In this document: positions 1 to 8,835 of the stretch, in pieces
Position numbering within the stretch: position 1 is the stretch's first letter
Layout: each line of letters begins with the position of its first letter
Source of the DNA: Roseiarcus sp963753135
Lineage (GTDB): Bacteria > Pseudomonadota > Alphaproteobacteria > Rhizobiales > Beijerinckiaceae
Length of the DNA: 64,000 bases
Assembly (NCBI GenBank): GCA_963753135.1
Contig: CAVWBA010000006.1
Coordinates: forward strand, 62,001-126,000
Direction of reading: 5' to 3'
Notes under the pieces: generated by a model
Seen by the model: only the letters and a program-made list of their open reading frames with translations
Told to the model about the DNA's origin: nothing
The model's database searches: none
Made by a program: the position numbers and the translations under genes

Positions 1-5
1 TTCAT
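1..5 (-). CDS. start of a gene running off the left edge
   Basis: On the minus strand an ATG begins at base 5, preceded by AGAGGAA at about nine bases, which is a good ribosome-binding site. Only the first codon and two bases are inside the window, so nothing can be said about the product. Confidence 0.3.
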
Positions 6-101
6 CGTCGTTCCTCTTTCTGATACGCGGCGTCTTGCTAAGACCCGTCGCTCGCGGGGGCCTGCTGCGCGCGGGCCCCGCCCGTTGAAGCGGTCGGTGC
101 G

Positions 102-458
102 CTAATGTTCCGCTAGAGCATCGCTCGGGATATCGTTCTGGGAATTGAGACCGGGGTCGACGTCGAGCCACGAGCCCATGCACCAATGATCCAGCTGAGG
201 CGCCTTGCAGTCCGGCGTCACCGGCCCCGGATCGCAGACACAATATTTGTCCGCGTGCGGGGTGATGTGCGGCACCTCCTTCCGCTCGCCCGAGGGCAGG
301 CTGAAGGCGATCGGCGCGCCCGCCGTTTGCACGGCGAACTGGCATACGTGCCCCGCAGGCGCCGCGCACAGGAAGGTGACGGTTTGACCCGCCTGCGCGC
401 CGGCGAAGATTTGCGGGCTCAGCAAGGTGAGCCCGCCGGCGAGAAGCCATCCTTTCAT
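102..458 (-). CDS. small exported Cys-rich protein, unknown function
   Basis: This 118-residue protein opens with a Lys then a hydrophobic stretch (residues 4-20) that reads as a Sec signal peptide, so it is probably periplasmic. The mature part has several Cys (for example CQF, CVCDPG, DCKAP, HWCMG), which suggests disulphides. It starts 13 bases after the stop of the HdeA-like gene on the same strand, so the two are probably co-transcribed and may work together in the periplasm. I do not recognise the family. Confidence 0.6.
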   Translation of the reverse strand: MKGWLLAGGLTLLSPQIFAGAQAGQTVTFLCAAPAGHVCQFAVQTAGAPIAFSLPSGERKEVPHITPHADKYCVCDPGPVTPDCKAPQLDHWCMGSWLDVDPGLNSQNDIPSDALAEH

Positions 459-471
459 GGATCCCTCTCGC

Positions 472-825
472 TCACTTCTCGTTCATCAAGCCTTCGGCGC
501 GATCCTCTTTGATGATCGTGGCGATGGCATGAATGATTTTCTCGTCAGGATGCGCCTTGCAAAACTCGATAACCTGATGCTCGACGACGCGGCCCTTCTT
601 GAAATCGGCGTAGTGCTTGTGCGCCAAGCCGTTGTACCAACCGCTGTACCAGGAGGTCAGCGCGTTCGCGTCTTCCTGATAGGTGTTGGCGAGCTGGCCG
701 CAGGTCAGCTTCTGCACGTCGATGAAGCCGTTCGCGTCGGCGTAAGACGACAGCGGCACAGGGTCGGCGTTGGCAATGCTGGACATGGCCAAGGCCATGC
801 TCGTGAGCACCAGAGACCTTTTCAT
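472..825 (-). CDS. HdeA/HdeB-family periplasmic protein
   Basis: The 117-residue protein has a signal peptide (MKRSLVLTSMALAMSSIANA) and a mature domain of HdeA size. Two Cys, in LTCGQL and IEFCKAHP, lie about 60 residues apart as expected for the single HdeA disulphide. HdeA-type proteins are acid-stress chaperones of the periplasm. The reading frame is open for 100 more codons upstream, but the ATG at 825 follows GGAGG at nine bases and begins the signal peptide, so I chose it. It is divergent from the AraC-type gene at 968, a possible regulator. Acid protection in this organism is inferred from the family only. Confidence 0.75.
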   Translation of the reverse strand: MKRSLVLTSMALAMSSIANADPVPLSSYADANGFIDVQKLTCGQLANTYQEDANALTSWYSGWYNGLAHKHYADFKKGRVVEHQVIEFCKAHPDEKIIHAIATIIKEDRAEGLMNEK

Positions 826-967
826 GTTCTTGTTCCTCCAGGGGGCCGGGCGACGCGCCCCATTCCATTCGGCGCGGAAAATAGGGTGGGTCCAGTCGTC
901 CGTCATTGACGGAAGGGGCAGGATTTTGCCAAATTGGGCAGAACGAAGCTGGGTTGGGGAACCGGCA

Positions 968-2002
968 GTGAACATCGCGCACAGGCGACGCTCGTCTGCG
1001 GCTACGGTCAAAGTCCGCAACGCCGCGGCGATCGCATCCGTGCTTGTCGATCTCGGCGCCGATCCGGCAAACGTCCTGCGCAAGGCGGGCGTCGAGCGCG
1101 CGACATTCGCGAAGCCTGAGAACATCCTGCCTTACGCCACGCTCGGTCGGCTTGTCGTCGCTTGCGTTGAAGCAACAGGATGCGACGATTTCGGGCTGCG
1201 AGTCGGAGTTCGCTCCGAGCCGACAATCATGGGACTGACCGGGATCGTCTCGATCAACTCGCCAACCGTGCGCGACGGCATCGGCGTGATCCTGGCGACG
1301 CTTCGAACGACGGACACCGGCGGCGAGGCGTTCTTGAGCGTTCGCCATGGCCTTGCCTCGTTTGGATACACGGTGGTCGCGTCTGGAATCGAGGGTGCGG
1401 AACAGATCGAGGACGCCTCGCTCGCCATCGCGCTGAACGTGATGCGGCAATTCTTCGGTCCGGCCTGGCGGCCGCTCCGGGCGCGGTTTGCGCGCAAACC
1501 GCCGCGCGACCGACGGCTGTTCAAGCAGTTTTTTGACGCGCCGCTCCTCTTCGACCAGCCGCGAACCTGTATCGAGTTCGACGCCGCGGCGCTGGACCTG
1601 CCGGTTAAAAGTCAAAATCCCGCTTATGCGGAGATCCTCGCCCCGCTGCTCGAACAGGCGGTCCGCGAGACGGCGCAGGACTTTCTATCGGCGGTCAGAT
1701 CGATAATCCGCACCGAGGTCGCCGCCGGGACCCTATCGCGCGACCGCCTTTGCAAGGCCCTTGGCCTCGCCGCGCGAACGCTCAGCCATCGGCTTGAGGC
1801 TCACGGCGTCACCTATACAAAGCTTGCGGACGAGGCGCGGTTCGAAGCGGCGCGCGGCCTGCTTCTTCGCGGTCGGCCGATCGCGGACATCGCGTCATCG
1901 CTCGGCTTCGCCGAACAGAGCGCCTTCACGCGCGCCTTCAAGACCTGGGCGGGCGCGCCGCCCGCCCGCTGGCTCGCCGACCGCGCGCCGCACGGGAGCT
2001 GA
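968..2002 (+). CDS. AraC-family transcriptional regulator
   Basis: The 344-residue protein has an N-terminal ligand-binding-like half of the type found in OruR/ArgR-like AraC regulators, and a C-terminal double helix-turn-helix (about residues 240-335; RPIADIASSLGFAEQSAFTR is the second HTH). The GTG at 968 follows GGGGA at eight bases and gives normal family length. The frame is open back to base 770, but that part overlaps the divergent gene and does not look coding. The 142-base divergent gap with the HdeA-like gene suggests that gene or its partner as a target. The effector is unknown. Confidence 0.85.
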   Translation: MNIAHRRRSSAATVKVRNAAAIASVLVDLGADPANVLRKAGVERATFAKPENILPYATLGRLVVACVEATGCDDFGLRVGVRSEPTIMGLTGIVSINSPTVRDGIGVILATLRTTDTGGEAFLSVRHGLASFGYTVVASGIEGAEQIEDASLAIALNVMRQFFGPAWRPLRARFARKPPRDRRLFKQFFDAPLLFDQPRTCIEFDAAALDLPVKSQNPAYAEILAPLLEQAVRETAQDFLSAVRSIIRTEVAAGTLSRDRLCKALGLAARTLSHRLEAHGVTYTKLADEARFEAARGLLLRGRPIADIASSLGFAEQSAFTRAFKTWAGAPPARWLADRAPHGS

Positions 2003-2123
2003 GAGCTTTCCGCATGCAGGCGACCATCTTCTGAATCGAGTCCGGGGCAATGTCCGGCGCCCACTTGATGAGGCAACAGAATTGGACGACAAGCGCCGAT
2101 CAGCGGACTCGCCGGAGGGCGCC

Positions 2124-3518
2124 ATGATGAGACTGGGATGCGGACTGGGCCTTGTCGTCCTCATGATGAGCGGCGCAGGGCTTAGCGCTCAGACCGCGAC
2201 CAACATGGTCGCGCTCAAGGGCCTCGCTCCAGTCTCCGCTCTTGCCAACACCACGGATGGCAAGGCTGCGCTCGCCTCGAACTTCACCGTCACCGGCGGA
2301 ATCCAGACGGGCGCGATTCGCCAACCGACCCTCCTGCCCTTCGCCGAACAACAGCAGCAGGCATTGCGCGACGCCTTCATCACTGACGGCAATCTCACGC
2401 AGCTGGCGGACGGTTTGGGCGCGACCTTGGGCGCCGCCTACCAGGCGCGCGCGCGCTATCTCGACCGGGAGCGCTTCACCAGCATCTCCAAAGCCGTCTC
2501 GGATGTGATCGCCTATGCGAACTCGACGTCGGGATCCGATTCGAACTCCGGCAAATATTTCTTCGCCAACGCCACGACCGACGGCAAGAAGCCGGTCTCG
2601 GACGAGGCGATGGCGATCTTCAAGGATGTCCATGGCGCGCCCGATCCCTTTGGCCGAGCCTATGACCGGCCGGCCGGAACCCCCGGCGCCGACGCGTTTG
2701 GAGATTCCCGCCCGTTTCAAACCGAGCCCGTAATCCTGCCAATCCTTGGACCCGACTACTTCAATGTTCCGGCGAGCAACGAGGTCTATAATAGCGGGCC
2801 GATCATGAACCTGATCAACAGCCCGTCCTTTCCGAGCGGGCATACGACCTACGGCTACATGGGCTCGCTTCTGCTCGCCGTGCTCGTGCCCGATCGCTAT
2901 CAGGAGATGGTCGTTCGCGCCGCGGAATACGGCAACGACCGCATCATCATGGGCGCGCATTACGCCATGGACGTGCTGGGCGGTCGAACTGTCGCGACCT
3001 ACGATCTCGCCCATCTGCTCGCCGACGATCCGGCCTATATGAACCGGCCCTTGAAGAACTTCGCGATGATCACCGCGACGAGCGAGCCTCAGGTCCCTGT
3101 GATCATCGCCGATTTCCGCGCTTCCGTGGAAGCTGCGCGAGCCGATCTCACGAAGGCGCTCGAGGCGGCTTGCGGCGACACGGTTCAAGCTTGCGCGCGC
3201 GAGGACATTGGCCGCTTCAACGCGCCGGCGATGAACGAGGCCTTCTACGCCACGACGCAGACTTACGGACTCGCGGTCGCACATCCGGAGATTGCGGACA
3301 GGCAAGAGGATGTCGCGACGCTCGCGCCCGAGGCCGGATACCTCTTGACCGTGGCCTTCCCCAAACTGAGCCTTGACGAGGCGAACCGCATTTTGACCGA
3401 GACGGAAGGACCCGGCGGCGGCTTTCTCGACGACGGATCGGCCTTCGGCGTCTATTCGCGGCTCAATCTTTACGCCGCCGCCGGTCGCGCGGCCGCGCTC
3501 TCGCGCGCGAAGCCGTGA
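2124..3518 (+). CDS. PAP2-superfamily phosphatase / vanadium haloperoxidase-like protein
   Basis: The 464-residue protein has a signal peptide (residues 1-22) and belongs to the acid phosphatase/haloperoxidase fold. Two phosphate-site motifs are visible: PSFPSGHTTYGY near residue 235 and NDRIIMGAHYAMDVLGG near residue 275. The second has NDR where many members have SR. The ATG at 2124 follows GGAGG at four to five bases; the long open frame upstream overlaps the AraC gene and is not coding. It is probably a periplasmic phosphomonoesterase, but the substrate cannot be read from the sequence. It converges on the HDAC-like gene with a 34-base gap. Confidence 0.82.
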   Translation: MMRLGCGLGLVVLMMSGAGLSAQTATNMVALKGLAPVSALANTTDGKAALASNFTVTGGIQTGAIRQPTLLPFAEQQQQALRDAFITDGNLTQLADGLGATLGAAYQARARYLDRERFTSISKAVSDVIAYANSTSGSDSNSGKYFFANATTDGKKPVSDEAMAIFKDVHGAPDPFGRAYDRPAGTPGADAFGDSRPFQTEPVILPILGPDYFNVPASNEVYNSGPIMNLINSPSFPSGHTTYGYMGSLLLAVLVPDRYQEMVVRAAEYGNDRIIMGAHYAMDVLGGRTVATYDLAHLLADDPAYMNRPLKNFAMITATSEPQVPVIIADFRASVEAARADLTKALEAACGDTVQACAREDIGRFNAPAMNEAFYATTQTYGLAVAHPEIADRQEDVATLAPEAGYLLTVAFPKLSLDEANRILTETEGPGGGFLDDGSAFGVYSRLNLYAAAGRAAALSRAKP

Positions 3519-3552
3519 GGAAACGACTGGCGCGCGCACGCGTCTGCGCCGA

Positions 3553-4560
3553 TCATCCCTCCATCAGCGCCGTCACATGCGCGGCGACCGAGCGGGCCAG
3601 CCCCTCGAGGTCGTAGCCGCCTTCCAGCACCGACACGATCCGCTCGCTGCTTTTCTTGCGCGCGATCTCCATGAGCTTGTGCGTCGCCCAGGAAAAGTCC
3701 GCCTCGATGAGATTGATCTCGCCCAGCGGATCGCGGCGATGGGCGTCAAAGCCCGCCGAGACGATGATGAGATCGGGGGAGAACGCCTCGAGGCGGGGCA
3801 GGATGGCGACCTCCATCGCCTCACGGAAGGCTTCGCCGCCGTCGCCCGCCCGAAGCGGCGCGTTGACGATCTGGTTGTGCTCGCCCCGCTCGGTGATCGC
3901 GCCGGTGCCGGGATAGTGCGGCATCTGATGGGTCGAGGCGTACATCACCGTCGCATCGTCCCAGAAGATGTCCTGGGTGCCGTTGCCGTGGTGCACGTCG
4001 AAATCCATAATGGCGATCCGCTCGGCGCCGTGCGCCGCCCGGGCGTGCCGCGCCGCGATGGCGGCGTTGTTGAAGAAGCAGAACCCCATCGGGGTCGCGG
4101 TCTCGGCGTGATGTCCGGGCGGGCGGGTCGAGACAAAGGCGTTGCGGACCTTGCCGCTCATCACCTCGTCCACCGCGAAGACCGCGCCTCCCGCGGCGCG
4201 AAGCGCGGCCTCGAACGAACCTGGCGACATCGACGTGTCCTCGTCGAGCGCGGTCAGGCCCTGCTTGGGCGTCGCCGCCCGGATCGCCTCGATGTACTCG
4301 TTCGGGTGAACCCGCGCGATCGCGGCCAGATCGGCGCGCGGCGCGGCGTCGCGCGCGAGCATCTGAAACGCCTCGCTCTCAAGTGCGCGCTCGATCGCGC
4401 GCAAGCGGTCGGGCCGCTCGGGATGGCCCTCGCCCATGTCGTGCGCGAGACACGCGGGGTGAGAGATGACGAGGGTTCCGTTTTTGGCGTTCTGATTGAC
4501 GATTTCGCTCGCTCCCAGTTTTTGCGCCGCACTCTCGCGCCACGGCGTGCGAAAGTCCAT
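3553..4560 (-). CDS. histone deacetylase-family amidohydrolase
   Basis: The 335-residue protein is a class II-like deacetylase (HDAC/acetylpolyamine amidohydrolase/AcuC group). It shows GEGHPERPDRL near residue 43, RPPGHHAE near 145 (active-site His pair), DFDVHHGNGTQ near 188 and SAGFDAH near 268, which together supply the zinc ligands and charge relay. Relatives usually start just before GTLVISHP, so the first 26 residues are extra; no other ATG or GTG is available between them. The substrate in bacteria may be an acetylated polyamine or lysine. A folded repeat at 4614-4661 lies just upstream. Confidence 0.88.
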   Translation of the reverse strand: MDFRTPWRESAAQKLGASEIVNQNAKNGTLVISHPACLAHDMGEGHPERPDRLRAIERALESEAFQMLARDAAPRADLAAIARVHPNEYIEAIRAATPKQGLTALDEDTSMSPGSFEAALRAAGGAVFAVDEVMSGKVRNAFVSTRPPGHHAETATPMGFCFFNNAAIAARHARAAHGAERIAIMDFDVHHGNGTQDIFWDDATVMYASTHQMPHYPGTGAITERGEHNQIVNAPLRAGDGGEAFREAMEVAILPRLEAFSPDLIIVSAGFDAHRRDPLGEINLIEADFSWATHKLMEIARKKSSERIVSVLEGGYDLEGLARSVAAHVTALMEG

Positions 4561-4613
4561 TCGCCAAAAGCTTCGAGACTGGCGTATGGTTCCAACCGAC
4601 GATCGTCATTTGC

Positions 4614-4661
4614 GAGCCATAGGGCGGCGGAAGACGGGCGTCTCTCGACGCCCCATGGCTC
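4614..4661. repeat. REP-like folded repeat, copy A
   Basis: A 7-base outer stem (GAGCCAT / ATGGCTC, 4614-4620 with 4655-4661) encloses a hairpin GGGCGT-CTCTCG-ACGCCC (4636-4653). The core GAAGACGGGCGTCTCTC is nearly identical at 55261-55280, where the outer stem is different in sequence but still pairs. It sits between divergent genes, so it is not simply a terminator here. Confidence 0.7.
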
Positions 4662-4713
4662 CTCGCGATGACGGCTCTGTCCGAACGGATCTCGCTCTAA
4701 CCGGACGAAGGGT

Positions 4714-5202
4714 TTGAAGGCAAAAGCTAAGCAGGCTCAGCCATTCTGGCTGCAGAAGACCCTCGACGAGATGAGTCTCGCCGAATGGGAAAGCCTATGC
4801 GATGGCTGCGGCCGCTGCTGCCTCGTCAAGCTCGAGGACGAGGACACGGGCGAGATCCATTTCACCGACATCGGCTGCCGGCTGCTCGACGGCAAGACAT
4901 GCCGATGCATTGACTATCCGCACCGCCACCGGCGGGTTCCCGACTGCGTGAGGCTGACGGCGGACGTGGTGCGCCAATTGAGCTGGCTCCCCGTCACCTG
5001 CGCCTACCGATTGGTGGCTAAAGGAGAGGACTTGCCCGATTGGCATCCGCTGGTGTCGGGTTCGCCCGACAGCGTGCACGAGGCGGGCGTCTCGGTGCGC
5101 GGGCGGGTCAAGGCGAGTGAGACGGACCTTGCGCCTGAACACTGGCCGGACCGGATCGTCAAATGGCCGAACCGCAAGCCGCGCGCCCGGCGTTCGCGCT
5201 GA
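4714..5202 (+). CDS. YcgN-family cysteine-cluster protein
   Basis: The 162-residue protein belongs to the YcgN/UPF0260 family. It has the CDGCGRCC cluster near residue 29, then CRLLDGKTCRCIDYPHRH and a later DCVRL and TCAYRL, the Cys pattern thought to bind a metal or iron-sulphur centre. Family function is not established. The start is TTG at 4714, right after a stop-containing stretch; no ATG fits. It is divergent from the HDAC-like gene. Confidence 0.85.
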   Translation: MKAKAKQAQPFWLQKTLDEMSLAEWESLCDGCGRCCLVKLEDEDTGEIHFTDIGCRLLDGKTCRCIDYPHRHRRVPDCVRLTADVVRQLSWLPVTCAYRLVAKGEDLPDWHPLVSGSPDSVHEAGVSVRGRVKASETDLAPEHWPDRIVKWPNRKPRARRSR

Positions 5203-5480
5203 GGGGGTGGCCGGCGCGATAAGATCGTCGAAGTCTGCCGATCCTGAAAATTAGAACAACATCTTGCCACATTCTGAAATACTGGCTATGATCCCGGTAT
5301 CAACTCAAAGCCGGAGCCGTCGACGAGAATGCAACCGAGGGCGGCTCGGCCGGTGCGACGAAAACGGCGAAACGAAACCGGGGTTAAGCCATTGAAAACA
5401 AACAAAACTGTGAAATGAGCGATTTGGCGTACTTAATGATTCCAATGACTTACGACCCCCAAAACGCAGTGACTCCCAAC

Positions 5481-5602
5481 CACCTCGTCCTGAGGAGCGC
5501 CGAAGGCGCGTCTCGAAGGACGCTCCCATGCGCACTGACGTCGCCGAGAGCTGGAATATGCTTCGAGACGCCGCGCTCCCGCGCGGCTCCTCGGCATGAG
5601 GT
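5481..5602. repeat. inverted pair of intergenic palindromic repeat units
   Basis: Unit 1 (about 5483-5519) runs CCTCGTCCTGAGGAGC, an inner hairpin GCGCCGAAGGCGC, then GCGTCTCGAAG. Unit 2 (about 5561-5600) is the same element on the other strand: CTTCGAGACGCC, an inner GCGC-rich hairpin, then GGCTCCTCGGCATGAGG. The ends are conserved while the inner hairpin differs, as expected for a REP/BIME-type element kept for its fold. Confidence 0.7.
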
Positions 5603-5773
5603 TTGTGGGCGTGGCCGTTCCGGATCCCACCTTGGCAGTTACGAAACGTTTCGTTTCGCATGGCGAAATGAGCGTTTCGTTTTGGTCTCTTTCGGCTTCG
5701 TCCTGGCTTGGACGAAACGGTCCCGTCGCCGCAGGCCGCTTCGGATCGCCGACCAACTCGCTAATCGTGCTCC

Positions 5774-5800
5774 AACCCGTTGAAAAGGCTCGATTTCGGA
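5774..5800. repeat. dispersed AACCCRTTGAAAAG repeat, copy 1
   Basis: AACCCGTTGAAAAGG followed by CTCGATTTCGGA. It resembles 39723-39774 and 41514-41566 over AACCC-TTGAAAAG and the following GATT block, but lacks their AATCCAAGGAAATCCAAGC tail. It lies 25 bases past the stop of the transglycosylase gene. Confidence 0.45.
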
Positions 5801-5824
5801 CTCGCTAATTGCAGGCGCCTCGGC

Positions 5825-6382
5825 CTACTGGCAAAGCGCGCGAGCGTTGGCGGTCCATTGTCCAAAACCGCTCGCGACCATATTGCGGATGACCGAGCAG
5901 ACATAGGTTTTCTCCGCCGCCGGATTGCCGGGCCCGGAATTGTAGCGGGCCACGGCCAGCGTCCAGGAGCCTTCCTGCGCCTTGAGCGACTTGAGAAAGT
6001 TCGCGGCATATTCGACGTTGCGCGCGGGATCGAACATCTCGCTCAAGGAGCGAAAGTCGGCGCCGTGGAAGTGGTGATTGATCTGCATGCAGCCGATGTC
6101 GATGAATTTCGCGCCGCGTCCCTTGGCTTCCGCAAAGCGCGCCATCGCTTCGGCGAGGCTTGTGGAATGCACTGCCTGGCCGTCGACGTTCATGTCATAG
6201 GGGCTGAGCCCGTTCCGACTGCCTGTCTCGGTCAGGCCGACCGAGTAAAGCACGTTGAGGGGCACGCCATGCGCCGCCGAGGCGCGCGTCATCTCCCGCT
6301 CGCAAGCGAGTGGCCCATCGGCGCGCGCGGCGCCGCTAGAAGCTGCGATCGCGACCAGCGCCGCGCCGAGATAGCGCATCAT
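5825..6382 (-). CDS. flagellar-locus lytic transglycosylase (SLT domain)
   Basis: The 185-residue protein has a signal peptide (MMRYLGAALVAIAASSGAARA) and an SLT/goose-lysozyme-like domain: YSVGLTETGSRNG (catalytic Glu near residue 51), DIGCMQIN and ARYNSGPG. It cleaves peptidoglycan glycan strands in the periplasm. As the last gene of the fliF-fliH-motB-motC-fliK series, overlapping fliK by 47 bases, it probably opens the wall for the flagellar rod or stator, as proposed for the similarly placed gene in rhizobia. I chose the ATG at 6382 because it begins the signal peptide; the frame is open further upstream inside fliK. Confidence 0.85.
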   Translation of the reverse strand: MMRYLGAALVAIAASSGAARADGPLACEREMTRASAAHGVPLNVLYSVGLTETGSRNGLSPYDMNVDGQAVHSTSLAEAMARFAEAKGRGAKFIDIGCMQINHHFHGADFRSLSEMFDPARNVEYAANFLKSLKAQEGSWTLAVARYNSGPGNPAAEKTYVCSVIRNMVASGFGQWTANARALCQ

Positions 6383-7647
6383 TCGAACCGCCCCATTCGC
6401 TCGCGCCTTGCGCCGATCGCCAAGTCTCCCCCGTCGACCCGTCTTCGGCGGAGCCCATGTTTCCGTTGGTGTTCGCATTCGTGTCGACGCCTGCCTGCTT
6501 GACGATAAGCGAGTCGAGCGGCTGGCCGATCGCCGCCAGGCGGTCGCTAATCGCATCACGCGCTCCTTCGATTGAGCCCAAGGTCTGAGAACTGGCGGCG
6601 CGAATGACGACCGAGAGCTTGTCGCCGGCGAGCCGCATCGTCATCGAGACGTTCTCGAGGCCTCCGGGCGAAAGGTCGACATCGATCTCCTTGATCGGCT
6701 GAGTGGAGGACGCGGAGCCAGCGGCAAGCGGGGTCGTGAGGGGCGCGACGTCGGCGCCTGCGGCTTTTGTCGCCGATGCGTCGGGTTCGAACGACGCGCC
6801 GACCCCGAAAGGCGCCGAAAGCTCAGCGCCAAACAGACTTGTCTGCGTTGCTGAAGGCGCCGCGGACGGGGTCGGATCGGGCGGGCGGTCATCGACCTGC
6901 TTGGCGTTCGATCCCACTGGCGCCGGCGGCGCGTCGGAACCTGAAGCGCGCGCGGCCGGGGGCGGCGCCGAGCCTTCAGGCTTGGTCGCGCCGTGCGCGC
7001 CTGCTCGCGTGAGGCTCCCGCGACTTGCTGATGAGGGCGCGGCCTTGGGAGAGGCGACCGGCGCCGGAGCCATCGCGTTTGCGGCGGGCGGAACGGCGCC
7101 GGCCAAAGATCGCGCCGGCGCGGCCATGGCCTGCGAAAAGCCGGCGGCTGAGGCGTCGGCCGCAGCCGATGGCGCGTTGACCGCGATCGCGCGGTTCGCA
7201 GTCGCGCCAAGGTGGAAGGCGCGTTCGCCGATCAGCCGCCCCACGCTCGCCGCCTTGGCGCCAGCGGCGATAGATCCGCCGCTGTCGTCGGATTTCGGCC
7301 CGGTCACCGCAGCCGAGGGGACCGAAGGCGAATTGTCCGCCGCTTGCGGGCGTTCCTCCATCATCGAGGCGGCCCGCAAGGCGAACGGCAGAGACGCGAA
7401 GAGCGCGCTGTCGCTTGGCAGCGAATGGTGAGTCGTCTGCCCGCGCGAGGAGTGTTCCTGCGGCGATTCGTTCGAGGGACGCGCCTGTTCCTCGGCGGCG
7501 GGGGCGCCTGCTTTCGCCGCTGCGCTGGGAAGCGAGTTCGAGCACAGTCGCGAAAGCGAAGCGATCAGCCGATGGCTGGGAAGCGGCGCGAGCCGGCGGC
7601 GGCGCGACGGGCGCCGGAGCGGGCGCCACGGCGGGCGCTGCTGTCAT
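6336..7647 (-). CDS. fliK: flagellar hook-length control protein FliK (formerly MotD), frameshifted
   Basis: The C-terminal half holds the Flg_hook-type domain (SPGGLENVSMTMRLAGDKL, then RLAAIGQPLDSLIVKQAGV), which switches export specificity when the hook reaches length. The middle is Ala/Pro-rich and disordered, as usual. The N-terminus (MTAAPAVAPAPAPVAPPPAR, then FAFATVLELA) starts at 7647 with GGAGG and overlaps the motC stop by four bases (ATGA). It is in a different frame from the rest; both frames are protein-like around 7500-7545, where a one-base slip joins them. In rhizobia the gene after motC was called motD and shown to be FliK. Confidence 0.75.
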
Positions 7648-8835
7648 GGCGGGCCTCCAGTTTCGGTCGACGATACGAGGCTCGACGTGCGTTGAAGCGC
7701 ATCCTGCGCCTGCGCGATCGTCAGCGCGGGTCCGCTGGGCTTTTCCTTTTCGGCGTCGGGCAGAGCGGCGGCGTTTTCCGTGTTGAAGACATTGAAGTCG
7801 GGAACGACCCGCAACTGCATAGCCACCCGTCTCGCGGCGCTCAACAAGCTGGCGTCGCTTCGGTCGAGCTTCGATTCGGACACAGTCCTGAGATCGGCAA
7901 GCGCCGCATCGTAGCCATCCGAAAACAGTCGACCCGCCGCGAGATAGAGACGGGCGCGCATCGCTTCCGGGCTATCGGTCTTTGAGCTTTCGAGGGCTTC
8001 CGTCGCGGCCAAGGCGGCGACGCCGAATCGCGCATTGACGATTCCCGCTCTGGCCAAGTTGAGCAGGAACGCCCGCCGGCCGTCAGCGGGCAACGAAGCG
8101 ACTGCGTTAGCGACGAGTTTGTAATTGGCCGGATCGTCAGCGAGACCGAGCCGCACGACCGCGCCCGCGAGATCACGCAGGAACTCCGCCGCGTAAAGCG
8201 AAGCGGAGAAGCGGGTCACATACTGCCGGGTCAACATCGCTAGCCGGGTTACGTCCTTCGCCTCCGCCAGGAGAGCGATCTCGCGCCGCAACGCCGCCTC
8301 CTCAACCAGCCCGCCCGGCGCAAGCAGGCGCGACCAATCCAGAAGGCCGGCCGCCGCCTTCGCATCTCGTTTCGTCTCGAGGACAGAGCGAGCGAACGCG
8401 ACCTCGCCCGCAAGCCGCGCGTCGAGCGCCGTCAAATCCGTTTCCCTAAGCAGAGCGATCGCGTCCGCCTCGTGATTGGTGACATAGGCGAGCGCGCCGC
8501 GCGCCAGCGATCGCTCAGAACTCGATAAACCCGTCGCCTTTGAGCAGCGGCGCGACGTCGGCGAGCGACCCGCCGCTGAGGATGTAGATGACGAGCGAAT
8601 CAGCCTCGCGCTTGTTCTTCCAGGTTTCAGGGCTGGCCGCCGCGATCGCGGCCCCGATCGTCTTCAACTGATTGAGCTCAGCGGAATAGGCGGTCTTATC
8701 GCCCTCAGCGACCTTCGCTTGCATCCGCCGCAGTTCGTCGACGAGGTCGGAAACCTTGGCCGAATCCGCAAAGGCTGCGGCGGGCGCAAATGCAGCGAAG
8801 GCGGACAGAGCGAAGGCGGGCCAGGCGAGCTTCAC
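7644..8835 (-). CDS. motC: motility protein MotC, frameshifted
   Basis: MotC is a periplasmic protein found in rhizobia-type flagella that assists MotB. The N-terminal part has a signal peptide (MKLAWPAFALSAFAAFAPAAAFA) and reads to ...LLKGDGFIEF, then meets a stop at 8515. A different frame continues at once as ERSLARGALAYVTNHEAD and on through LLAPGGLVEEAALRREIALL to the stop at 7644, so one base is in excess near 8517. Joined, the protein is about 396 residues, close to family length. It overlaps motB by four bases and fliK by four bases, indicating translational coupling. Confidence 0.8.

Larger units (their letters stand above)
5203..5824. other. 622-base gene-free gap rich in repeats
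   Basis: No convincing gene is present. The gap holds a head-to-head pair of palindromic repeats (5481-5602), one copy of a dispersed AACCCRTTGAAAAG repeat (5774-5800), a partial copy near 5386, and several CGAAACGA/TCGTTTCG-type boxes (5366-5380, 5641-5660, 5671-5682, 5713-5720), including GAAACGTTTC at 5642-5651. Confidence 0.6.

Noticed and set aside
2100..3539. A 479-codon open frame on the minus strand
   Set aside because: Antisense to the PAP2 phosphatase, whose motifs and start are clear.
3519..3552. GGCGC/GCGCC stem between the PAP2 and HDAC-like genes as a terminator
   Set aside because: Only five pairs, with no U-tract; not convincing.
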